Assembly (NCBI GenBank): GCA_963693315.1
Contig: OY856186.1
Span: forward strand, 382,576,215-382,640,214
Direction of reading: 5' to 3'
Length of the DNA stretch: 64,000 nucleotides
Origin: Diogma glabrata
Taxonomy: Eukaryota; Arthropoda; Insecta; Diptera; Cylindrotomidae
Part shown: positions 54,456-64,000 of the stretch, in pieces
Position numbering within the stretch: the first letter of the stretch is position 1
Layout of the letters: each line of letters begins with the position of its first letter
The notes under the pieces: model-generated
The model's database searches: none
What the model was told of the DNA's origin: nothing
What the model saw: only the letters and a program-made list of their open reading frames with translations
Translations under genes and position numbers: made by a program

Positions 54456-55090
54456 GGTTCAGAAATTAAACCGGTTGGAAAAGTTCTGTTGAGAATTAAA
54501 TATAAAAATATTAATTTAGTAGAAGAATTTGTGTTGATTAGTGTCAATTTAACACCAATACTAGGACTTACAACATGTAATAGACTGGGGTTAATACAAA
54601 GAGTGTATAGCATAGTTGTAACGAAACACACTTTTGTTCAAAATAATAAATAAATTTTTGAAGGTTTAGGTAAATTTCCACATGAGTTAGAAATACATTT
54701 AAAAGATAACACGACTTCTGTTACAAAGCCGCCGAGAAGAATACATATTAAAATTAGGGAAGAAGTTAAAAAGCAGCTAGATAAACTAGTAAGCTTAGAA
54801 ATAATAGAACCTTTATATGAACCGATAGATTGGATAAGTAATCTTGTGGTTGTGGAAAAACCCGATGGAACAGTGAGATTATGTTTAGATCCACGAGATT
54901 TAAATATGGCAATTAAAAAAGAACACTATTTAATTCCATCGTTGGATGATTTGATGGCCAAATTATCCGGGATTAAGTTTTACACAGTTTTTGACCTAAA
55001 AGATGGGTTTTATCAAATTAAAATGACAGAAGAGTCATCCAAACTGTGTGGGTTTAGCACGCCTTTTGGCTGCTACAAATTTTTAAGACT
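54456..55090 (+). pseudogene. Reverse transcriptase, first part, of the gypsy element
   Basis: Same frame as gag: end of protease (GLTTCNRLGLI), a stop at 54651, then RT fingers and palm (WISNLVVVEKPDGTVRLCLD, DLNMAIKKEHYLIP). The first catalytic Asp lies in FDLKDGFYQI, followed by GFSTPFGCYKF. It breaks off at 55090 where a foreign segment is inserted. Confidence 0.85.
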
Positions 55091-56234
55091 CTTACACTTG
55101 GACCTTTGTTAACTAATATATTTAAAAAGAATTTACACGGGATGCAGTTTATCCCCACACGAATCCTGAATTTTGGGAATCTCTTATGATAAACAAATCT
55201 AATCCTTCATTACACAAAAACTACGTATGTATTAATATTAATATATATATATGAAAAAAAAATTACTTGCATATTCTTCTGATGGAGTTGATTGAAGTCC
55301 TCTTAGGTCAGCAGATCGTTCATCAAATTATGTTGCTCAAATGATTCAAAGAAAAAATTTTATTTCCACAATCCACTGGTACATTCACGGACCCCAAAAT
55401 ACTTCCAGTATAGCCGTATCAACCATATATCTGACACGTCATTTATTTTGTTTAATTTTACTTTCAATCGCTTTTTAATCAATTTACTAGGAAAAAATTG
55501 ATTTCGTATTTTTAATTTCACTTCCTTTTGTTACTAATTTGAATAACATTATTTTGTTAACAAATTTTTATGTCGTAACAATATAATAAAGTTTTATTAC
55601 TAAAAATATTGTTAATATCAAATTTTATATGCTCATCAGCGTAGAATCTAATTATAAAACAATAATCACATGATAAATTTAATTTAATTATATATACTCG
55701 GTGTTTATTTTTAAAGTAATCAATTTTATTATTTTTTTTTTTTGCAAAGCTATAAAAAGCCAATAATCATATTAGATAAAGGATATAACATATATACGTA
55801 TTACACTTTTAATCGTTTTTAATAATTTTCTTACTATTTTTATTTTTGACTAGATGTGATCTTGTTTAAAATCAAAACCGGAATGGTTTACATTAAAATG
55901 TTTTCTGATTTAAAGTTAAAAAACTGAATGAATGAATCAAATGTGATTTTCCTTTTGACATCTTGCGATGTCAAAATAAATCGGGTAACATCGAAAATTC
56001 AGCAAAGATTAATAACGACAACGACATCTGTTCGCTAGAATTGGAAACAAAACTGAGTACGTTCGCCTGCTTTTTATAGTATATTCAAAATTTAACTAGC
56101 AGTTAAGTTTTAGAAAATTTTAAAATTATTATTAATGTAAAAATGAACGTAAACTAATGAAATACATTTTTATTGAATTGAAAACAAAGAGGAATTTGGT
56201 TTTATTATTGTTTTGCGATTATTGCGATCGTTAC
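55091..56234. mobile_element. 1,144-bp insertion in the gypsy RT, AAGACT duplication
   Basis: AAGACT occurs at 55085-55090 and again at 56235-56240. With one copy, the RT frame reads through (CYKFLRL then PFGLN). The inserted sequence is A+T-rich, without ORF, terminal repeats or poly(A) that I can see. The 6-bp duplication would suit an LTR-type or other integrase-mediated insertion. Confidence 0.8.
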
Positions 56235-56240
56235 AAGACT

Positions 56241-56529
56241 TCCATTTGGTTTAAATATTACTCCAGAAGAGTTCCAAAAAAGGAATGAAAAAAGTTTCGG
56301 AGACTTAAATGGTATATTTATCTACTTTGATGATATTCTCATAACAGGTAAAACTGAATCAGAACACGATATGAACTTGATGAGTTTCATTAAGAGAGCA
56401 AAAGAAGTAGGCGTAAAATTTAATATCAATAAATTACAATTTAGAGTGAAATAAGTAAAATTCCTGGGTCCCATTTTAATGAACATGGAGTTAGTCCAGA
56501 TAGAGAGAGAGTGAAAGCAATAACCGAAA
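56241..56529 (+). pseudogene. Reverse transcriptase, second part, of the gypsy element
   Basis: Begins PFGLNITPEEFQKRN, then GIFIYFDDILITGKTESEHD with the YFDD catalytic box, and FLGPIL after a stop. It ends at the 3' LTR, so everything downstream in pol is deleted. Confidence 0.85.
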
Positions 56530-56761
56530 TGTTCTATCTTGATGTCTCTAAGATAGTTTATTTGTTATTTAAAAGACACTTGTTATTTTTATACCTTTAT
56601 ATTTATTATAATTATTAATAAAGAGATCAATATTAATAGTTGTTTGTTTCTCACCATCTTTATAACAAGTTCCGTGTATGATGACGTTTTAAGCTGGTCT
56701 CTACAACTTAACTAAATATGAAATAATAAAGGTGTGTTTACATGTTCATTACTATACAACA
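56530..56761 (+). repeat. 3' LTR (232 bp)
   Basis: Same limits as the 5' LTR, TGTTCTATC to ACAACA, followed by the target duplication ATTGT. Confidence 0.93.
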
Positions 56762-56975
56762 ATTGTATAACTATGACAACAAAATAACAACTAATTTCTA
56801 TTGGATTATGAAATTTTGAAAAGGCTGCTTTGATAAAAAAATTTTATTCATACAAATTTAAATGTTTTGTTCTCTTTTTTGGAAATAATTATGACAATAA
56901 AAATTCATATTTATAAAAAGTTTGAAATTTAAACGTTTGCCGAAAAAATAGTGTATTTAATTCGGAGCTAAAGTG

Positions 56976-57040
56976 ACTTTTTGTGTATCGTCTATAATTG
57001 TCAAACTATAGACTCAACACAAAAAGTACCACTTTAGTTC
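56976..57040. repeat. Hairpin repeat CTAAAGTGACTTTTTGTGT
   Basis: GGAGCTAAAGTGACTTTTTG then GTCTATAATT pairs with ACTATAGACTCAACACAAAA then AGTACCACTTTAG. A related hairpin lies in the SV2-like intron at 12937-12995. Confidence 0.7.
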
Positions 57041-58137
57041 CTATACGAGAGAGGGTATCGTAAGATACGAGAAGATATTTCTTATTCAAAAATAACAAAT
57101 TAAAATCAATTGAAAATTAAAAAACAACACGCCAACATATTTTAATCTATTTCCACTTTCAATTAAATATAACCAAAATTTCCGTGAATTTTTTTTTAAA
57201 GTTATATCAACGCATTTTATCTGTTTGAAGTAGTTGTCATAAAAAACAACATGAAAAAAACCATTAGCACTTCATAACCAACGAATTTAATTTTTACTAT
57301 TAAAAATAATTTATTGCTTACGAGATTTCAATAAAGAAAACACATTTTGGGTTTAATGATGTGAAAAGGGGTTCATTAAGTTCTTTCTAATTTTCTTTAT
57401 TTTATTTACAATATTGACATGAAATAATTTCATTTCATATTTATACGCATATATAAGAAATCCATTCATGTTTCTCCGGTTTTAACACAATTATTTAATA
57501 ATTTTGTAGTGATAATTTTATCTTCAAAGTTCAAACTATTTTTTGTGAACTTGTTTTTTAACTTTTTCGGTATATGATTTAAATTATGTTACGTAGACAG
57601 TTGAGTAGAGAAGACACTTGTCTTGCGAAAACTTCTTTTATTGTGTAACAAACATATGGGTTGGTCAAATAAGAACATGTTTTGAGTAATTTGAGATTTA
57701 AATAACACGAGACATAATATAATGGGATAATTACGAATATGTAAACATTGTATTGTTTTTTGTTAATGTTTTGTAAATTTAAAATATCAATTTTCGACTG
57801 TCGTCTCATCAATTTTTGTTACGACAAAAAATCGATTGTCTAACATACTAATTATATGTATTTCGGAAAAGTTTTTGTTTTATTTTATTTTTTTATAACA
57901 AGTTAATAACGTTGGGTTTTGTAGTAAACAAAAGAAAACAGCTGGAGAATCAGATTACTGAAAAATAATGAATAAATAATTAAAACACTTGTCTGGACCA
58001 TTGTTAGGTAAATACAAAATGGTTTGTCAACAATTTTGTACATAGCAATCACTTATTCGATTAATAAAAAAGGTAATCATGTGAGAGTATATATTATATA
58101 ACACGTTCGCCTACGGTTTCGCTTTTCCAATAAGAAA
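57041..58137. other. Intergenic, no gene seen
   Basis: A+T-rich. The short ORFs here lack domains and coding-like composition. Confidence 0.4.
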
Positions 58138-59697
58138 AAATATGGAAGGACTAAAATCTCACAGCTCTGAGATATCAAGACTTCGGTTTGGGTTAAGGAT
58201 TTTGATATAGTTTTCGGCAAAAACTTTTGTGAAGACATTGTTTTTAGTTTTGAGCAGCGATGGATATTAAACATAAAACTCTTTGTTAAAGTACAAGTAT
58301 ATTTTATCTCTGTTTAGAAATTTATTACAAAACAAACACGAAATATTAATACATTGCCGGAAAATTATAACAGATCATATATTAATATAACTTAGTGAAA
58401 AGATGATACACCCAGCAAACTACTCAAAAACCTCTACGTTTTGCGTTCCAAGAAAAAATTACAAAATCAAAAATTCATATTTTTTTCAAAATTCCAAAAA
58501 TATTATAAAAATTAAAATAAAATCAAAAATTTAAGCTTTGTTTTATAGTTCTAAAACCATTCCAAAAGTTATTACAAAAACAAAGATTGAAACTTTTTTC
58601 AAAATTCTAAAAATATTGCAAAAATTATAACAATTTCAAAAGTACAATTTTTTATCCAAATTCCAAAAATTTAATAAAATCAAAAATTTAATTTTTTTCG
58701 AAATTCTAAAATTATTGCAAAATTTCTTAATTCACAAACTCAAAAATCCAAACTTCTTCCAAAATTCTAAAAATATTGCAAAAATTATAATAAAATCAAA
58801 AATTGAAACTTTATCCAAAATTCTAAAAACATTGCAAGAATTATAACAAAATCAAAACAACAAACATTTTTAAAATTCCAAAAATATTTAAAAAATTATA
58901 ATAAATTCAAAAATACAAATTTTTTACAAAACTCAAAAATATTACAAAATCAAAAATTGAAACTTTTTCCAAATCAAAAATTCTAAATACTTTTTCCAAC
59001 AAAATCAGAAATACAAACTTTCTACAAAATTCCAAAAATTATAATAAAATCAAAACTTTAAACTTTTTCAAAACTCTAAAAATATTCCAAAAATTCTTAC
59101 AAAATCAAAACTACAAACTTATTCAGAATTTCCAAAAATATTTCAAAAATTATAACAAAATTAAAAATTTCCATGTTCGGTAACATTTCATGTCAAACAA
59201 ATAATTAATTTCATTTTTTTCCAGAAATTGAGTAAAAAAATGAAAATCCTTCTTTTGACACACTTGACAACATTTTTTTGACAAACTTATAATGCAATAA
59301 TCTAGTTTTTAGTCTCACATACCAATCCCGGCCATCAAGATTTCTCCAAATTCAATGTTCCTATTCGTAATTACTTAAAATGAACGTTTGTTAACCAAAA
59401 AATATGCAAATTTCCTTTTTTTGACACACTTGACGATTTTTTGACACACTTCCCGTACAGTTATCGAATACATCGTCCTTTCGGCTCTTCCCATTGAGTA
59501 TACCAATTTTTAGAAAAAAAAATTTTGAGATCCCTTCAGCGGTTTTCTAGATTTCGTCGGTTGGCAAACAGACATACATTTTGTTTTGCTTTTTTAAAAT
59601 CAGTAGATCCTAAAACGTCGAGAAATGCCAAGAACGGGGGTGTAAAAATTTCACTTTTGGTTCGAGAATGGAATACTTAGTTCTTTCAGACCGAAGT
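58138..59697. mobile_element. A+T-rich minisatellite element, copy 4 (most complete)
   Basis: All parts of the family in order: GGACTAAAATCTCACAGCTC, motif ACTTCGGTTTGGGTTAAGG (58180), 5' region (GAAGACATTGTTTTTAGTTT, TATCTCTGTTTAGAAATTTA), and the minisatellite (58460-59165). Then the 3' region (TTGACACACTTGACAACATT, TCCCGGCCATCAAGATTTCT, CAGCGGTTTTCTAGATTTCG) and the terminal hairpin ACTTAGTTCT-TTC-AGACCGAAGT (59675-59697). There is no ORF. The layout (shared motif at both ends, internal minisatellite, 3' hairpin) is that of Helentron-derived non-autonomous elements. Confidence 0.75.
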
Positions 59698-60169
59698 AAT
59701 ATATGCATCTATTTGAAATATACTTCAAGCTGGATGGAATATCATCTACAGGCGGCTTAAAACTAAAAAAGTTTCAACAATGCCAGTTTGCAAATCATGA
59801 ATATTTTATGTTTTGGGTTGGTCAGATAAACTCACTCAATTCTTGATGTTTTACTATGCAGACTTGCCATAAGTTCTTTGTACCTGCATTGAAAATTAAG
59901 AAATCCTATAGATGATTTCATATCAAGCAGACATATGAAGCTGGTAAAAAGATGCTTCTTTACAGGACAGAACTACTTTTACTTGAATCTCTATAAGAAA
60001 AAAACCCCACCACAAAAAAATTATAGTTTGGGGCAGGGAGCAGGGAGGAGCTTTTGGGAAAAAACAAAAGAAAAAAATACCATTTTGATTTTTATTATAA
60101 CCAAACATTATGTCTGGTTATAGGAAGAGAATAAATACATAAATAGAGAAAAGAATATTTATACATAAA
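59698..60169. other. Intergenic, no gene seen
   Basis: Contains AAAAAAACCCCACCACAAAA (60000), which also occurs at about 36525, and otherwise nothing supported. Confidence 0.4.
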
Positions 60170-60435
60170 TACATAAATTAAATATTTCTTCATGCCGTTA
60201 AAATATATTGCTTGTCTTTTATAGAATATTAGACTTAATCACTGAATATAACTCAATAAATTTAAATAACTCTCGTATATAATTATTGTCATGCATTTTA
60301 TAAAAATTAGCACTATGAAGAAAACATTTGATAGTTTTTGGCATTTTAAATTTAGGATTGTTTTTAATTTATAATTTAACAAAAAAGTTTGTGGTAGTAA
60401 ATATAAACATCGAAAAACAAATCAAAATTCAATCA
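60170..60435. repeat. Dispersed repeat shared with 37680-37940
   Basis: See the order of shared motifs given for 37680-37940. Same orientation, with several insertions (for example AATCACTGAATATAACTC). Confidence 0.6.
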
Positions 60436-60660
60436 AAAATTGAAAAACAAATCAAAATGGTTTGCTATCATCATTTTTTTTTCTCTCTGCATACATTTTT
60501 GTAGTCCTCTCTATAGTCTACAATTATATATACTCTATAGTACGTTACAGTGGCGTTACAGTACGTTACAGTACGTTATAGTGGCGTTACATTTGTAGGA
60601 GTCATTTCATATCGACTGAATTTCATTTTGAGAGTTGTTCAAAGTTCATATATTAACAAA

Positions 60661-60717
60661 ATGAGCGTCAGTCGTCGGACCCGCGGTGGTGCTAAAGGTG
60701 GCAGCATGCGAAAGTCG
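60661..60717 (+). CDS. Candidate first coding exon (MSVSRRTRGGAKGGSMRKS)
   Basis: ATG in a good animal context (CAAAATGAG). Nineteen basic codons end exactly at TCG|GTAAAA, a donor in phase 0. The stretch is strikingly GC-rich against its surroundings (GACCCGCGGTGGTGCTAAAG), as expected of a real exon. Tandem GTACGTTACAGTGGCGTTAC motifs (60541-60595) lie just upstream and could be promoter-proximal. No downstream exon is found in the window, so the gene would continue to the right beyond repeats, or this could be chance. I do not recognise the product. Confidence 0.35.
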
Positions 60718-60924
60718 GTAAAAAAAAGTTTGGTCTTAGTATTTTCATACCGTTTCAAAATTTGTGAGATGATATTTTAGATTATTTTTAACAAAAAAAC
60801 AATCATCAGCTGTATTGAAGAGGGTAGGTTATACGTCCGTCACGTATATGAACCATTCTGAAAACTTGTAAATATAAATTCATTTTATACCTTACGCAAT
60901 TCATGCAACTGAATTTTCATACTT

Positions 60925-61421
60925 TTAAAATAATAAAGAAAACCGACAGCTGTGTTTTTAACGTTGGAAAGACCGTCAGCCAGTGTCATAACATGCTGCG
61001 CGCCTAGTGCATCTCAGTTCATTATAGTCACTTTGCAAATAAACTGATGATCTTTACCCTGATGATCGTTACCCCCCAAACGTACAGCTGACGACCATTT
61101 TTATTTATTTTATAAAAGAAAATTACTTTTTATATATGAATAAAGTAATTATATTACATAATAAATATTTATATTTTATTTATTTTATAAAATAAAGTAA
61201 GTTTCTTTTATAAAATAAATTTTTATAAAATAAAATAATTTTCTTTTATAAAATAAATAAAAATGGTCGTCAGCTGTACGTTTGTAAGGGTAAAGATCGT
61301 CAGTTTATTTGCAAAGTGACTATGATGAACTGAGATGCAATGAGCGCGCAGCATGTTATGACACTGACTGACGGTCTTTCCCCGTTCAAAATACAGCTGT
61401 CGGTTTTCTTTATTATTTTAA
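60925..61421. mobile_element. Foldback repeat, ~230-bp arms
   Basis: TTAAAATAATAAAGAAAACC then GACAGCTGT at the left is inverted at the right end. The arms also pair in GACCGTCAGCCAGTGTCATA, TAGTCACTTTGCAAATAAAC and CGTACAGCTGACGACCATTT. The centre is TTTATTTTATAAAA-type sequence. Confidence 0.85.
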
Positions 61422-61429
61422 TGTTTTAT

Positions 61430-62484
61430 TTTTTGTTTTGGGCAGCGATGTATATCAAACATAACTTTTTGTTGAAGTACATGTATTTTTTATCTCTGTT
61501 TAGATATGTATTACAAAACTAACACGAAACATCAATACGTTGTTGGAAAATTATAACAGATCATATATTAACATAATTTAGTGAAAAGATTATACAATCA
61601 GCAAACTACCCAAAAACATCTTCATTTAACATTTCGAGAAAATATTTCAAAATCATAAATTCATATTTCTTTCAAAATTCCAAAAATATCGTAAAATAAA
61701 AATTCAAACTTTTTTCAAACAAAATTCTAAAAATATTTCAAAAATTATTACAAAATCACAGATTAAAACTTTTTTCAAAAATTCTAAACATATTGCAAAA
61801 ATTATAACAAAATCAAAAAATTGAAACTTTTTCCAAAATTATAAAAATTATAATAAAATAAAAAATCTAAAATTTTTCAAAATTCCAAAAATATTCCCAA
61901 AATTTTACAAAATCAAAAATTGAAATTTTTTTCAAAATTCTAAAAATATGTATATATAAAATTCAAAAATTCTACTTTTTTCAAAATTCTAAAAATATTC
62001 CAAAAATTAGAATAAAATCAAAAATTTAAACCTTTTCCAAATTCTAATTATATTCCAAAAATTCTTAAAAATTCAAAAATTGAAACTTTTTTCAAAATTC
62101 TAAGCATATGCATATATAAAACTAAAAATTTTTTTTTCAAAATTACAAAAATATTCCAAAAATTAAATTATCAAATTGGAGAATCAAATATTTAAACTTT
62201 TTCTAAATGCTAATAATATTCCAAAAATTCTTAACAATTCAAAAATTCAAACTTTTTTCAAAACTTTAAAAATATTGCAAAAATTATAACAATATCAAAA
62301 ATTGAAACTTTTTCCGAAATCATAAAAATTATAATAAAATCAAAAATTAAAAATTTTTCAAAATTCTAAAAATATTCCAAAACTTCTTACAAAATCAGAA
62401 ATTGAAACTTATTGAAAAAAGTGGGGGTAAGAATTCCACTTTGAATTCATGAATGTAATACTTAGGTCTTTCAGACCTAAGTAA
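61430..62484. mobile_element. A+T-rich minisatellite element, copy 5 (plus orientation)
   Basis: Lacks the first bases of the family, starting at GGGCAGCGATGTATATCAAA. It has the 5' region, minisatellite (61640-62410), almost no 3' region, and the hairpin ACTTAGGTCT-TTC-AGACCTAAGT (62460-62482). Confidence 0.8.
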
Positions 62485-62489
62485 AATTG

Positions 62490-64000
62490 GACATGAAAAT
62501 TTTTTAATATGTTATAGTTTTTGAAATATTTTTGGAATTTGAAAAAGTTTCAATTTTTGATTTTTTAAGAATTTTTGGAATATTTTTAGAATTTTGAAAA
62601 ATTTTAAATTTTTGATTTTATTATAATTTTTATAATTTTGGAAAAAGTTTCAATTTTTGATATTGTTATAATTTTTGCAATATTTTTAGAATTTTGGAAA
62701 AAGTTTGAAATTCTGAATTTTTAAGAATGTTTGGAATATAATTAGAATTTAGAAAACGTTTAAATATTTGATTTTATTCTAATTTTTGGAATATTTTTAA
62801 AATTTTGAAAAAAAAAATAGAATTTTTGAATTTGATATATATTTTTTGAATTTTGAAAATAGTTTCAATTTTTGAATTTGTAACAATTTTTGGAATATTT
62901 ATAGAATTTTGAAAAGTTTTAAATTTTTGATTTTATTATAATTTTAATAATTTTGGAAAAAGTTTCAATTTTTGATATTGTTATAATTTTTGTAATATTT
63001 TTATAATTTTGGAAAACGTTTGAATTTTTGAATTTTTAAGAATTTTTGGAATATTATTAACATTTAGAAAAAGTTTAAATATTTGATTTTATTCTAATTT
63101 TTGGAATATTTTTGGAATTTTGAAAAAAAAAAGTTATGAATTTTATATATACTTTTAGAAATTTGGAAAAAATTTCAATTTTTGATTTTGTAAGAATTTT
63201 GGAATATTTTTAGAATTTTGAAAAATTAAAAATTTTTGATTTTATTATAATTTTAATAGTTTTGGAAAAGTTTTGAATTTTTAAGAATTTTTTGAATACA
63301 ATTCGAATTTAGAAAAAGTTTAAATATTTGATTTTATTCTAATTTTTGGAATATTTTTATAATTTTGAAAAAAAAATTTTGAATTTTATATTTATTTTTA
63401 GAATTTTGAAAAAAGTTTCAATTTTTGATTTTGTAAGAATTTTTTGAATATTTTTGGAATTTTGAAAAATTTTAAATTTTTGATTTTATTATAATTTTTA
63501 TAATTTTGGAAAAAGTTGCAATTTTTGATTTTGTTAGAATGTTGTTAGAATATTTTTAGAATTTTTGAAAAAAGTTTTAATCTTTGATTTTGTAATAATT
63601 TTTGAAATATTTTTAGAATTTTGTTTGAAAAAAGTTTGAATTTTTGATTTTATTTAATTTTTACAATATTTTTGGAATTTTGAAAGCAATATGAATGTGT
63701 GATTTTGTAATATCGTTCTCGAAACGCTAAATGGAGAGGTTTTTGAGTAATTTGCTGATTGTATCATTTTTTCACTAAATTATGTTAATTTATGATCTGT
63801 TATAATTTTCCGACAACGTATTGATGTTTCGTGTACGTTTTGTAATACATATCTAAACAGAGATAAAAAAAAGATGTACTTTAACAAAAAGTTATGTTTG
63901 ATATACATCGCTGCCCAAATCTAAAAACCATGTCCCCATAAAAGTTTTTGCCGAAAACTATATCAAAATCTTTAACCCAGACCGAAGTCTTGATATCTCA
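62490..64000. mobile_element. A+T-rich minisatellite element, copy 6 (minus orientation, runs off the window)
   Basis: Reverse complement of the family: minisatellite 62500-63700, then the 5' region reversed (TAAACAGAGATAAAAAA, AACCCAGACCGAAGTCTTGA) ending at the window edge in TATCTCA. Together with copy 5 it forms a ~2.5-kb inverted repeat. Confidence 0.8.

Larger units (their letters stand above)
52878..56761 (+). mobile_element. Ty3/gypsy LTR retrotransposon, internally deleted and interrupted
   Basis: It is bounded by 232-bp TG...CA LTRs and a perfect 5-bp target duplication ATTGT (52873-52877, 56762-56766). Internal order is primer binding site, gag with zinc knuckles, protease and RT. 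In-frame stops fall at 54453 and 54651. A 1,144-bp insertion splits RT at 55091-56234. The interior ends shortly after the YFDD box and jumps straight to the 3' LTR, so RNase H, integrase and a purine tract are missing and there is no env. The LTRs differ at about four positions, implying fairly recent insertion. It cannot be autonomous. Confidence 0.93.

Overview
The window looks like nuclear DNA of an insect. It is very A+T-rich, has short (58-103 bp) and long (10 kb) spliceosomal introns, and carries Jockey/CR1-like, Penelope-like and Ty3/gypsy retroelements together with many MITEs and foldback repeats. I cannot fix the insect order from sequence alone. Host genes are sparse and transposable elements fill most of the space.

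Layout. (1) 1-13413: the 3' half of an SV2-like (synaptic vesicle glycoprotein 2 / MFS transporter) gene on the + strand. Four exons (1282-1546, 1605-2225, 12461-12678, 13076-13413) join in frame to about 479 residues ending at a stop. The 10.2-kb intron is packed with repeats: an element with a ~283-bp tandem array, two copies of an A+T-rich minisatellite element, two MITEs, LINE relics and a tRNA-like repeat. (2) 13414-26569: repeats, a Penelope-like GIY-YIG relic, and a minus-strand LINE (17548-22781). That LINE is split by a 2,337-bp TA-flanked insertion; read across the target site, its frame is continuous. A second LINE copy lies at 24395-25819. (3) 26570-27233: a small minus-strand gene I assembled from three exons, encoding a 166-aa protein with a C-terminal SAM domain (in layout like Drosophila matrimony). 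(4) 27430-45800: a dense field of MITEs, palindromes and foldback elements, including a PIF/Harbinger-like MITE, a pogo-like relic, a GC-rich nested inverted repeat at 43.4-44.9 kb and a TA-flanked 758-bp foldback. (5) 45912-52657: LINE copies around a 1.18-kb tandem duplication. (6) 52878-56761: a Ty3/gypsy LTR retrotransposon with 232-bp LTRs and an ATTGT target duplication. It lacks RNase H and integrase, and its RT is interrupted by a 1,144-bp insertion. (7) 58138-64000: minisatellite elements, the last two facing each other as a ~2.5-kb inverted repeat, plus a foldback and one candidate 5' coding exon at 60661-60717.

The most notable repeat family has seven copies or fragments. It carries a 5' motif ACTTCGGTCTG, a central A+T-rich minisatellite, a conserved 3' region, and a 3' terminal hairpin built from the same motif. 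This layout resembles Helentron-derived non-autonomous elements (HINE/DINE-1 type), although I see no autonomous partner here. Besides the two genes, the single candidate exon at 60661 and TE open reading frames, I see no convincing protein-coding gene.
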